This document shows positions 43,473 through 50,549 of a stretch of DNA of 50,549 bases, in pieces; within the stretch, counting starts at the first letter, position 1, and the number at the start of each line of letters is the position of its first letter. The notes under the pieces are model-generated. The model was given only the letters and a program-made list of their open reading frames with translations. It had not been told where the DNA came from and did no database searches. This DNA comes from Opitutaceae bacterium (GTDB lineage: Bacteria; Verrucomicrobiota; Verrucomicrobiia; Opitutales; Opitutaceae). The stretch spans positions 1 through 50,549 of the forward strand of contig JAEUGY010000073.1 in assembly GCA_016794625.1 (NCBI GenBank), given 5' to 3'. The translations under genes were made by a program, and so were the position numbers.

Positions 43473-44366
43473 CTACACGTTCGAGGCCCGGCGCCAGGCG
43501 GGCAGCGCCGTCCCGGCGACGATGAGGAGTCCGCCCACGATCTCCGCGGGGCGGAAGTGCTCATGAAAGAACACCACGCCTCCGGCGGCCACCCCCAGCG
43601 GAACCAGCATCTGCAGCAACGATCCCCGACCGACCGCGAGATCGGCGAAGCCGCGGGTCATGAAAATCTGTCCGCCCCCGGCACAGACCGCCGCCAGCGT
43701 CATCACCACCCAGGCCAGGGGCGAGGGGGGCGCGAACCACACCACCGCCGGTCCGAGGCAGACCAACAGGCCGTAGGCACACTGGGCCGAGAAAATGGTG
43801 GCGGTATGCACCCCCGCCGCGTGCAACTGCCGAATGGTGATCACCACCCACGCCGAGGAGAAGGCGACCACCACCGCCACCAGATCGTAGAAACCTGGGC
43901 CGCCACCCGTGGCGAGGACATCCGTCAGCAGCGCGAGTCCTGCGAGGGAAATCAAGCCTCCAAGCAGCAGCAGGGCATGCAGGCGTTCTCCCAGCAGCAT
44001 GACCGCGAGGCATCCGCCCATGACCACGTAGGTGTTGTTGATGAAGGTGGCCCGGCCGGCTCCCAGTTCCACCACGGTCAGATAGTAGCCGTACACGGAA
44101 AGTCCGCCGACGAGTCCGCGTTCGATCAGCTTCCGATCCCGCAGCAGCTCGCGCGGTCGCCATTCGTCCCAGAAGAACATCGAAATCAGCATCAATCCCA
44201 CCGCAAACCGCACGCAAGTGACCAGCCAGACACTGACGCTCTCGATCGTTCCCAACGCACGAATCAACAACACATTGGCGGTGAAACAGACAACCGAAAG
44301 CAGCATCGCCCGCACCCCCCGCCGTCGCCGGAACGCAGAGTCGGAAGGTGCCGTGGAGTGGGTCAT
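43473..44366 (-). CDS. EamA/DMT-family transporter
   Basis: A 297-residue protein with ten hydrophobic helices in the two-times-five EamA pattern: MLLSVVCFTANVLLIRALG (helix 1), TFINNTYVVMGGCLAVMLLGERL (end of first half) and GSLLQMLVPLGVAAGGVVFFHEHF (the matching loop in the second half). It would export or import a small metabolite; the family is too broad to name it. The start at 44366 gives a short cytosolic tail. Its stop is 147 bases before the amylase start, so the two may be one transcript. Confidence 0.9.
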   Translation of the reverse strand: MTHSTAPSDSAFRRRRGVRAMLLSVVCFTANVLLIRALGTIESVSVWLVTCVRFAVGLMLISMFFWDEWRPRELLRDRKLIERGLVGGLSVYGYYLTVVELGAGRATFINNTYVVMGGCLAVMLLGERLHALLLLGGLISLAGLALLTDVLATGGGPGFYDLVAVVVAFSSAWVVITIRQLHAAGVHTATIFSAQCAYGLLVCLGPAVVWFAPPSPLAWVVMTLAAVCAGGGQIFMTRGFADLAVGRGSLLQMLVPLGVAAGGVVFFHEHFRPAEIVGGLLIVAGTALPAWRRASNV

Positions 44367-44512
44367 GGGTGTGTGCGAGGGATGAGCGATGGCGCACAAC
44401 CCACCCGTCGGTCAAGTCCTGCGCCCTCCTGTCATCCGCAGTCGGCCCGCTTCGCCACCGTCACACCCCGACGCCCGCCCGGCAAACTCCCGGTCCGGCC
44501 GTCCAGGCCGGG

Positions 44513-45469
44513 TTAGAATCCGATGGGAACCCGCACCGTGCTTTCCACGGGCTCGCCCGCCTTCAGCCGCGGTACGAAAAGCCACCCCCCCAGGGCCTCG
44601 CGCAGGGCCGCGCTGACGGCGCTCGACTCGATGGGGTCCAGATTGATGTCGGTGACCGTGCCCTCGGTTGAGATCAAGAGCTGCGCGAACACCGCGCCGT
44701 TGGGAAGCACCTCGTTTTCGGGCAGCAGGGGACGGATCATGAGCACCGGACGCGGATCCATGTCCTTCCGCTCCCCGGCCTTCCGCATGTGCTGCAAGGT
44801 ATCCAGAAGTTTGAAACGCTCCAACGCCGCATAGTAGGGCCAGGCCTGCCGCACGACATTCGTCAGCACCTCCCGTCCCTCCCGGTCAAAGATCTGCACG
44901 AAGAACGACTGATCCTGCCGGTACGAAAACGACCGGGCGGTGAACTCCACGGTGACCCGCTCGCCGGCCGGCAGGTCGGGCAGTGCCCGCACCTCGATCT
45001 CCGCGCCTGCCCCCGCGGTCGGTGTATAGAGCGTGGTCTCGGGATAGAGCACGACCGCGATCATCCCGCCCACCAGCGGCGTCGCCGACCGCAGGCGGAC
45101 CTTGACCTCGGAGCGGCTGCCGCGGCGCCCTTCGTCCTCCGCCTCCAGCAGACTCGTCGCCGATTCCGGATGTGTGCGCAGGGTGAGCTTTCCCACCGAC
45201 GCCTCTTCGATTTCGATCGAGCCGTTTGCGTAGGCCTCCATCCGACTCGGCATATAACGAACTTCCGTCCGGATCCGCTTTTCCTTCCCTTTCAGGACAA
45301 TCACCGGATCCGTACCGATCATCTTGAGCACCGGGTACAAGGCCCCGTTGTACCGCAGGGTCAGCAAGGTCGGATGAGGCGCCGCCGCGTCCAGGCCCCG
45401 CAACAGGACACAAAGGAACCCACCCAAAACCAACCAGCGTGTGAGGCGCATCGGTAAGCGAATGGACAT
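44513..45469 (-). CDS. Exported protein with a TonB-C-like C-terminal domain
   Basis: A 318-residue protein with a signal peptide (LVLGGFLCVLLRGLDAAAP). The middle part has beta-rich stretches (SIEIEEASVGKLTLRTHP, VKVRLRSATPLVGGMIAVVLYPE) that I do not recognise. The last about 80 residues look like TonB C-terminal domains: LLISTEGTVTDINLDPIE, ALREALGGWLFVPRLKAGE and RVPIGF. The same end occurs in the thioredoxin-like protein at 29228-30280. It lacks the Pro-rich linker and single TM anchor of real TonB, so it is not likely an energy transducer. The start could also be 45451 or 45499. Confidence 0.75.
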   Translation of the reverse strand: MSIRLPMRLTRWLVLGGFLCVLLRGLDAAAPHPTLLTLRYNGALYPVLKMIGTDPVIVLKGKEKRIRTEVRYMPSRMEAYANGSIEIEEASVGKLTLRTHPESATSLLEAEDEGRRGSRSEVKVRLRSATPLVGGMIAVVLYPETTLYTPTAGAGAEIEVRALPDLPAGERVTVEFTARSFSYRQDQSFFVQIFDREGREVLTNVVRQAWPYYAALERFKLLDTLQHMRKAGERKDMDPRPVLMIRPLLPENEVLPNGAVFAQLLISTEGTVTDINLDPIESSAVSAALREALGGWLFVPRLKAGEPVESTVRVPIGF

Positions 45470-45613
45470 TAGGCTGCCAGCCATTCGAACGGGTGGCAAG
45501 ATCCGTGATAAGTGCCGGGTTCGATGCTTTGAGCCTCCTTTCTTCTTCTAGGTCGGAAACCCTTTTCCCGTTGATGCGTTAAGGGAGGGAAGCATCCAGC
45601 CCCTCCTTCCTCC
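45470..45613. promoter_or_regulatory. Divergent intergenic region
   Basis: This 144-bp gap lies between two divergent genes and must contain both promoters. Its centre (45505-45575) is AT-richer than the surroundings, with TTTCTTCTTCTAGG and AACCCTTTTCCCGTTGATG. The hydrolase gene has no strong ribosome-binding site; a GGGAGGGAAG lies about 24 bases upstream. No operator can be defined. Confidence 0.4.
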
Positions 45614-47485
45614 ATGAGCTTTTCTCAACGTTCGTTTCGCATCGTTTTCGCCCTGACGCTATCCCTGCTCTCGGCAGGTTCCACGCTGCGCGCGGCCTAC
45701 ACCGGGCCCGTCCCGCCGCCCACCGATGTCTTTGGCTCCCGCGGTCCCTATGTCGTCGAAACCAGAACCTTGCCGTCACCCAGCTTCCCCGGCCGGGTGG
45801 TGACCGTCTATTCCGCGCGGGGTGTGGCCGGACCGCGCCCCACCTGGTTCTTCTCCCACGGATTCGGCGGCAGCAATGCGCTGCTCTACGACGAACTGCT
45901 CCGGCACTGGGCCAGCCATGGCTGGACCGCCGTTTTCTCTCCCTACCCGGTCGACGGGCAGTCGGTGGAACTCTACCAAATCCTGTTCGATGGTTTTGTC
46001 GCCGCCGCAAATCAGTATCCGAATCTCATCGACACGCGGAAGGTGGGTTTCGCCGGCCACTCCTTTGGGGGTGGAGCCACGCCTGTGCTCGCTCTGCGCG
46101 CAGTCCGAGAACGGGGCTGGGGCTCGGAGGGGCTGGCGCTTTTCCCGCTCGCTCCGTGGTACAGTCACCAGCTGGGCAACCAGGACTTCGCCGCGTTTCC
46201 CGCCCATACCCAGCTCGTCATGCAGGTCTACGAGGACGACGTGCTCAACGACCACCGGATGGCGATCGATGTCTATCGGCGGATGATTCTCCCGGCCGCC
46301 AACAAGGACTACCTGGTGGTCCACTCCGATCTGATCGAGGACTATCCCTATCGCTCGGGCCACTCGGTGCCGAGCGGGTCGGAACTGCCGCTCGGCGATC
46401 GGGAGGTGATCTACAATGGACTGGACGCCTGGGCCGTGCATCGCATCGGCCAGGCGCTTGCCGTGTCCGCCTGGACGGGGGATCCGCAGGCTCGAGCCGT
46501 CGCCCTGGGCCACGGCAGTGAAACGCAGGTGCAGATGGGCTCCGCCCCGTCGGGACGCGCCCTCCGGCCCATGACCTCGATCATCGATCCGGTACCCGTG
46601 TTCCCACAAAGTCGTTACGCGTTTCCATTCGATGGACTCCTCAATCCGCGCCGGGGCGAACTGGCAGCGCCGACTCGGGGCACGCAACTCAAAAACCTTT
46701 CCGTGCGCGCCTATTCCGGGCCGGGCGAATCCACGCTGATCGTCGGGGCCAGCGTGAGCGGCCATCGGCCCAAGTCCCTGCTCTGGCGCGCCGCCGGCCC
46801 CAGCCTGGCCGCCTTCGGTGTCGGGGGAGTCATGGCCGATCCGATGCTCACGACCTACCGCGGAGCGGCAGTCGACCTCATCAACGACAATTGGGCCGAT
46901 GACGATCGCGAGATGCTGGAGGTTGTCTCCGAGGAAGCAGGGGTGTTCCGGTTCAATCAGGGCAGTCTGGACTCGGCCCTGCTGGGCAGTTTCGCCCCCG
47001 GCGGCTGGACCGCCCATGTCACCGCCGCATCGGGCGGCGCTGGCGTCGCCCTGCTCGAAATCTACGCCGCCGACATCGATACGACCACGCGGCTCGGAGG
47101 GCTGTCCGCCCGAGGCCGGGTGGGCGCAGGGGGCGAAGTGTTGATCGTCGGGTTTGTCATCGAGGGCACGACTCCCCTGCGGCTGCTCCTGCGCGGGGTG
47201 GGGCCGTCGCTCGCGGCCTTCGGCGTGGGTGGCACCCTGGTCGATCCCCAGCTCACCTTGTTCAACGCCTCCTCGGTCATCGCTTCGAACGATTCATGGC
47301 AGCAATCGCCCGACGCCGCGGCGATCGCCGCCGCCGGCTCCGCCACCGGAGCGTTTCCACTGGCCGGACAGAGTCGGGACGCCGCCCTTCTTGTCACCCT
47401 CCCTGCGGGATCGTACACGCTCCATCTGCGCGGCGGTGACGGAGGCAGCGGCATCGGTCTCGCCGAGATTTACGTCGTGCCGTGA
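45614..47485 (+). CDS. Secreted alpha/beta hydrolase with two C-terminal modules
   Basis: A 623-residue exported protein. The signal peptide ends near LRAAYT (about residue 27). The hydrolase domain (about 45-330) has an oxyanion HGFGG (82-86) and a nucleophile elbow GHSFGG (Ser150), with FAGHSFGGGATPVLALRA typical of dienelactone-hydrolase/cutinase-like enzymes. A VMQVYEDDVLNDH loop may carry the acid and YPYRSGHSVP the catalytic His. Two shared modules follow (starting LKNLSVRA and LGGLSARG), ending AEIYVVP. It could cleave ester bonds in plant polymers, or polyesters. It differs from the two esterases at 12954 and 15090 in the hydrolase part but shares the tail. Confidence 0.85.
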   Translation: MSFSQRSFRIVFALTLSLLSAGSTLRAAYTGPVPPPTDVFGSRGPYVVETRTLPSPSFPGRVVTVYSARGVAGPRPTWFFSHGFGGSNALLYDELLRHWASHGWTAVFSPYPVDGQSVELYQILFDGFVAAANQYPNLIDTRKVGFAGHSFGGGATPVLALRAVRERGWGSEGLALFPLAPWYSHQLGNQDFAAFPAHTQLVMQVYEDDVLNDHRMAIDVYRRMILPAANKDYLVVHSDLIEDYPYRSGHSVPSGSELPLGDREVIYNGLDAWAVHRIGQALAVSAWTGDPQARAVALGHGSETQVQMGSAPSGRALRPMTSIIDPVPVFPQSRYAFPFDGLLNPRRGELAAPTRGTQLKNLSVRAYSGPGESTLIVGASVSGHRPKSLLWRAAGPSLAAFGVGGVMADPMLTTYRGAAVDLINDNWADDDREMLEVVSEEAGVFRFNQGSLDSALLGSFAPGGWTAHVTAASGGAGVALLEIYAADIDTTTRLGGLSARGRVGAGGEVLIVGFVIEGTTPLRLLLRGVGPSLAAFGVGGTLVDPQLTLFNASSVIASNDSWQQSPDAAAIAAAGSATGAFPLAGQSRDAALLVTLPAGSYTLHLRGGDGGSGIGLAEIYVVP

Positions 47486-47623
47486 ACGTGCAGGCCTCGC
47501 GTCACTACAAATTGTCGCTCGCGTTTCCCCTCAACTGGGGCATGTTCACCTGATACCGTGGTGTGCCGGCGGACTTTTTCCGCCGTCCCAAAGTCCCCGC
47601 GGCCAACTCAACCACCTCCTGCC

Positions 47624-47767
47624 ATGGGCGACAAGTCACCTAAATCCACGCAAAAGAAAGCCTCGCAAAAAGCCGCCGTCACCAACGCGGCCGAGAGCAA
47701 GAAGCAGCAGCTGATCCAGTCGCAACAGGCGACGAAGGCCAAAGCGGCCGCTTCGAAGAAGCGCTAA
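47624..47767 (+). CDS. Small basic Lys/Ala-rich protein
   Basis: A 47-residue protein starting GDKSPKSTQKKASQK and ending AAASKKR, rich in Lys, Ala and Gln with no hydrophobic core. I believe similar short GDKSPK proteins are widespread as hypothetical proteins in bacteria, of unknown role, but could not check. The ATG at 47624 is preceded by a plain CCACCTCCTGCC, which has little ribosome-binding character. It may be a nucleic-acid-binding or stress-related protein; this is a guess from charge only. Confidence 0.7.
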   Translation: MGDKSPKSTQKKASQKAAVTNAAESKKQQLIQSQQATKAKAAASKKR

Positions 47768-48099
47768 GGCGCCTTCGGCTGACAGGAGCCGCTACTCCAG
47801 GCGTGGTTTAAAGACCCTGGAAGGCGTGCTCTCTCAAAGCGGGGCCAGACCGCAAACCCAGCATCGCGCGCGGGAACCTTGTGAGCTGGAGATGGAGGTG
47901 GCCTCGGTGAGGCCGCGACGGGACCGGCCGGGACCGCCTCCGTTGTCCGACTCCTTGACGCGACGCCCATCCCTGCGGGGTCGTCGACCCCACCTCCAAC
48001 AGGCACCAACCCTGATTCGGGTTGAAATCGACGCGCCTGCTTGGCTGCGAGAGCCAGCTCTCGGGAGGGGGCCCGTTTCTGGCCCAGCCGCCTCCCGCG
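47768..48099. other. 332-bp gap between convergent genes, mostly one repeat element
   Basis: No gene is seen. The gap lies between the stop of the small basic protein (+) and the stop of the phosphatase (-). Bases 47893-47998 form a 106-bp element with inverted ends, listed separately. The remainder shows nothing notable. Confidence 0.6.
47893..47998 (-). repeat. REPIN-like 106-bp element, copy C (diverged)
   Basis: The ends are perfect 9-base inverted repeats (TGGAGGTGG at 47893-47901, CCACCTCCA at 47990-47998). Inside each end is a hairpin: GGCCTC/GAGGCC at 47900-47914 and GGGGTCG/CGACCCC at 47977-47991. The interior differs from copies A and B, but the length (106 against 106-107), the TGGAGG ends and the hairpin-spacer-hairpin layout agree. 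It lies between the 3' ends of two convergent genes. Confidence 0.55.
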
Positions 48100-48849
48100 T
48101 CACCGCGACTCGAAGACGGTCAAGGACGGCAACTCAATCGCCGTCAGGAAGCCGGTCTTGCCACACCCGGTGTCAAGTCCGATGGCTGAGTCGCTCTGCC
48201 AGACGTCCGTCGGATCCTCGGGCGTGTAGTCCGAGAGCTCGGGCGGCAGGTACGCGACCGGCGTGTGCCCGAAAACCACGCGTTTCCCGCGATAGTTACG
48301 GGTAAAATCATCCGTACGCACCCACGCCAGCACTGTGGGATTGTAGACCTCCCGCGGATGGAGAAAGCCCTTCGGCCCCTTGGGTAATCCGGCGTGGACA
48401 TAGAGGGCGTGATCATCCTCGTACCACAGTGGCAGCGCGGTCATCCAATCAATCACCGCAGGCGGCAAAAAGTCACCCGAGGCCATCAGCGTCATTTCTT
48501 CATCGTCCGGCTTCTCCGCGGGAAGCGGCGGAGAGCCGCCGCGGAACGAACGGAGCGTGGCAAAACAGCCGTGATCGGGCGGGAACACAAACTCATCCCA
48601 ACCCTCCCGCCGCACCCGCAACCAGGCATCCTCGTGATTTCCGCGGAGGCAGACCACCTTGGCCGGCGAGGTCGATTGCAGCGTCACCAGGTGGTCGATC
48701 ACCCCGCGGGAATCGGGCCCGCGGTTCACATAGTCGCCGAGAAACACCAGGGTGTCCTGCGCATCGAGCGCGGGAAGCTTCGCGAGAACAACCCGCAGCT
48801 GTCCAAGCTCACCATGAATGTCTCCCAGCGCGAACGTTCGACCCGCCAT
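48100..48849 (-). CDS. PPP-family serine/threonine phosphatase-like metallophosphoesterase
   Basis: A 249-residue protein of the bacterial PPP/metallophosphoesterase family (PrpA/ApaH-like). Motifs: GDIHG (9-13), GDYVNRGPDSRG (38-49), LRGNHE (68-73), then YVHAGLP and VVFGHTP, supplying the two-metal site. The second motif is normally GDxVDRG; here the Asp after Val is Asn42 (AAC codon). In PP1 that Asp pairs with the catalytic His of GNHE, so activity may be altered. It would remove phosphate from proteins or dinucleotide polyphosphates. The start at 48849 puts GDIHG at residue 9. Confidence 0.88.
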   Translation of the reverse strand: MAGRTFALGDIHGELGQLRVVLAKLPALDAQDTLVFLGDYVNRGPDSRGVIDHLVTLQSTSPAKVVCLRGNHEDAWLRVRREGWDEFVFPPDHGCFATLRSFRGGSPPLPAEKPDDEEMTLMASGDFLPPAVIDWMTALPLWYEDDHALYVHAGLPKGPKGFLHPREVYNPTVLAWVRTDDFTRNYRGKRVVFGHTPVAYLPPELSDYTPEDPTDVWQSDSAIGLDTGCGKTGFLTAIELPSLTVFESR

Positions 48850-49301
48850 GGTAATTCAGCAACGTCCCGCGAAAGGAGGTGGGTTCAGGCTGGGAAAAAG
48901 ATCAGGACTAGACCACGTCGGCAGCATCTCGGCGGAATCAGATTTAAAACCAGGGTCACACGGTGGATACAGCACAATCCAGGCCGCCGACCAGGATTCT
49001 ATTGATTTTTTTAATCCGAGAGCGTCCGGCCCTCCGGGCCTTGTCCCGACACGCAGAGGTCGATTCTTCGTCCGCTTCCCGGACCTACTCGCACCTTTCC
49101 GCCGACGCGGCTTCGTCTCCCGAGCTACGCTTGCGGCGTCATCGGAGGCAGCAACAGGTCTCCCAAAACTGGAACCGTTCAGCGGCGCAAATGGGATGAA
49201 CCTCGGGATCGTCCTGAGATCATTCAATTCGCATAGTACTACAGGTTAAGCTCTTAAAAGGAATCTGTTGCACTGGCACGCGGGCTGCAAAGTCGCAGCG
49301 C
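48850..49301. other. 452-bp region without a convincing gene
   Basis: Frames on both strands are open here (for example 48856-49227 on -) but show no domain, and none has a plausible ribosome-binding site. An AT-rich island at 48998-49018 holds a run of seven T. A GGCCC/GGGCC hairpin (49028-49040) follows it. The AT-rich stretch 49222-49265 is the best place for the promoter of the next gene. Confidence 0.5.
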
Positions 49302-50129
49302 ATGAACCCTTCCCTTTCGATGCGTCGTCTCGCTTTTGCCGCCATGATGCTGGGCCTGCCAGCCCTCCTTCCTCGTGCCGAGGCACAAGTGCAGCCCGCG
49401 GTGCCCTTGTCTTCGATGCCGAGCACGCGACTCTTCCACATCGCGGCCGAACGCTTCTTGCGTGAGCCCTCCGGCCAAGGTCGGTTGGAACGTGGCTGGC
49501 TCGACGCCACCGGGAGCTTCACGGTCCATTCCACCCACCCGACCGTCCTGTCTCCGACGCTGCCGGAAACCGCTCTGGGTAAACGGCTCATTTTTACCGA
49601 GGCGTGGCACGCCCTGGGCGAGCTGGGCCCCACGGCCCGGGCCAACTTCCGGCTGAAACCACCCGAGACGGCCATCGTCATCGCCGGTTTGCTCTACTTC
49701 GAGGTGGAACCTCATCCCGAGGCCCGCCCGGACGCCGGCCTGCTCGTCAACGTATCCAATCGTGGCTACGTCGAGCCGGGACGCCCCCTGACCGCGGGGT
49801 TTGTCGTCACCGATCAATCCCGGCGCGTCCTGATCCGCGGCATCGGTCCGGGCCTCGCGCCGTTCCAGGTGAACCAGCCGCTGCCTGACCCGGTGCTCAC
49901 CCTCTTCCGCGGCACCGACCCGCTCGGCGAAAACGACATCTGGGGCAGCACACCCGACCCGACCGCGCTCGCCGCCCGTTTCGCCCAGGTCGGAGCGTTC
50001 GCGCTGCCCGCCGGCTCATTGGACGCCGCCTTGGTGGTCGTGCTGCCGCCCGGGGCCTATACCGCCCAGGTTCGCAGCGCGGACACCCGCGGCGGCGAGG
50101 CCCTGGTGGAAGTCTATGTTATTCCCTGA
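49302..50129 (+). CDS. Secreted protein with one C-terminal module
   Basis: A 275-residue protein. The signal peptide spans about 1-29 (LGLPALLPRAEAQ). Residues 30-145 are of unknown type, with a LFHIAAERFLREPSGQG stretch, LETALGKRL-like loops and ETAIVIAGLLYFEVEP. The C-terminal about 125 residues are one copy of the shared module (LLVNVSNRGYVEPGRPLTAGFV, split here at the GY; LIRGIGPGLAPF; GAFALPAGSLDAAL), ending VEVYVIP. It has no catalytic motif and might be a small surface binder. An ATG at 49320 (MRRLAF) is an alternative start. Confidence 0.75.
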   Translation: MNPSLSMRRLAFAAMMLGLPALLPRAEAQVQPAVPLSSMPSTRLFHIAAERFLREPSGQGRLERGWLDATGSFTVHSTHPTVLSPTLPETALGKRLIFTEAWHALGELGPTARANFRLKPPETAIVIAGLLYFEVEPHPEARPDAGLLVNVSNRGYVEPGRPLTAGFVVTDQSRRVLIRGIGPGLAPFQVNQPLPDPVLTLFRGTDPLGENDIWGSTPDPTALAARFAQVGAFALPAGSLDAALVVVLPPGAYTAQVRSADTRGGEALVEVYVIP

Positions 50130-50222
50130 ACCAGAATCCCCATGGATGGACGTACCCTCCGCGCGCCGAGAGCCCACGCAAACGAGCGGCGGAGGCACCC
50201 GTTCGTTGGGTTCAGGCTCCCG

Positions 50223-50328
50223 TGGAGGGCGTCGCTCCGTCGACGCCGGGGGACGGCCAACCGACCACCGCGCCCGACCGTATTGGTGTCAGCCACGCGC
50301 GCCCAGCCGCCGACGGTGCGGCCCATCG
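50223..50328 (+). repeat. REPIN-like 106-bp element, copy B
   Basis: It aligns without gaps to copy A (19170-19276, other strand); the first 29 bases are identical and the rest is clearly related. The left end folds as GGCGTCG-CTCCGT-CGACGCC (50229-50248); the right end is a degraded version of the same hairpin in the other direction. It lies in the 236-base gap between two convergent genes (stops at 50129 and 50366), in which I see no gene. Confidence 0.65.
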
Positions 50329-50365
50329 AAGCTTTCGTCCGGCGACGCGCGAAGATGTGCTGGCG

Positions 50366-50549
50366 CTAGGGTTGCCCGCGGGTCGCCGGTGACGGCCGCA
50401 GACCCGGTACCACCCCCGCGCTCCGCAGCGCCGCGGCCACGATCGAGGCGTTGAGTTCGGCGCCGGATCGGCTGGTGTGCGTGTGCGCATCGGCAAAGAG
50501 GGCGTTCACCGCCTGCTCACCGAGGGTTTCGTAACGGGTGGCGATCTGT
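50366..50549 (-). CDS. Rhamnogalacturonan acetylesterase-like SGNH hydrolase, C-terminal fragment
   Basis: A frame open to the right edge encodes 60 residues ending at a TAG (50366-50368). It contains ALFADAHTHTSRSGAELNA and then SIVAAALR. The D-x-x-H-T-H-T-S pattern with SGAELNA is typical of the final block of CE12 rhamnogalacturonan acetylesterases, holding the catalytic Asp and His. The rest of the enzyme, with the nucleophile GDS block, lies beyond the window. It would deacetylate pectin backbones, in keeping with the other secreted esterases here. The final 15 residues are Arg/Pro-rich. Confidence 0.8.
   Translation of the reverse strand, partial: QIATRYETLGEQAVNALFADAHTHTSRSGAELNASIVAAALRSAGVVPGLRPSPATRGQP

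Noticed and set aside
41979..44516. Very long open frame (845 codons) on + opposite the amylase and EamA genes
   Set aside because: Composition is Arg/His/Gln-rich without domains, while the - strand frame has a full GH13 motif set. It is the mirror of GC-biased codon use.
44513..45469. True TonB energy transducer
   Set aside because: It has a signal peptide rather than an anchored N-terminus and no Pro-rich linker; only the C-terminal domain is similar.
48818..49249. Possible genes on either strand upstream of the phosphatase (also 48856-49227 on -)
   Set aside because: No domain, no ribosome-binding site and a region of mixed base composition; treated as non-coding.

Overview
This high-GC window looks like chromosome of a member of the Opitutaceae (Verrucomicrobiota). 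The grounds are the style of the large TonB-dependent receptor, two ABC permeases of the ADOP type, a DUF1080 protein fragment, a DUF5069 protein, and a family of secreted proteins ending in a repeated beta-rich domain common in that group. No database search was possible, so this placement is an inference. I see no rRNA, tRNA, CRISPR array, prophage or intact transposase.

Layout. Bases 1-17111 are almost all on the + strand: the tail of a DUF1080 protein, a NarL-type histidine kinase and response regulator overlapping by 4 bp, an ADOP permease, a TPR protein, a TonB-dependent receptor, an atypical Nramp-fold transporter, an ECF sigma / putative anti-sigma / CpxP-like sensor trio, and two tandem paralogous secreted esterases. 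Bases 17165-21052 (- strand) hold a chemoreceptor with a c-type haem motif, a Dabb protein and an Ig-like surface protein. Bases 21549-26485 are a divergent corrinoid methyl-transfer cassette: a corrinoid protein and a UroD-fold enzyme on -, an ASKHA/[2Fe-2S] reductive activator and a second UroD-fold enzyme on +. Bases 26615-30280 (+) hold a Tat-exported beta-propeller, a lipoprotein, a permuted methyltransferase and a thioredoxin-like protein. Bases 30306-33720 hold an amidohydrolase, a GNAT, a repeat-rich gap, a sterol-desaturase-like protein and an unknown protein. Bases 33808-45469 are almost all on the - strand: a second ADOP permease, lipocalin, DUF5069 protein, S1C protease, pseudopilin, GH13 amylase, EamA transporter and a protein with a TonB-C-like end. 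The right end holds a secreted alpha/beta hydrolase, a tiny basic protein, a PPP-type phosphatase, a one-module secreted protein and the 3' end of a likely rhamnogalacturonan acetylesterase.

How it works together. Much of the coding capacity is for secreted or envelope proteins: esterases, amylase, a pectin-type esterase and a TonB receptor, consistent with scavenging plant or algal polymers. Six of these proteins share 11 copies of one ~110-125 residue C-terminal module. The corrinoid cassette is the clearest self-contained metabolic system; the genes supply a methyl carrier, its activator and two different methyltransferase-like enzymes, but the methyl donor is unknown. Gaps between genes carry several families of short repeats, including three 106-107 bp elements with inverted hairpin ends (REPIN-like) and a 42-bp-period repeat array.
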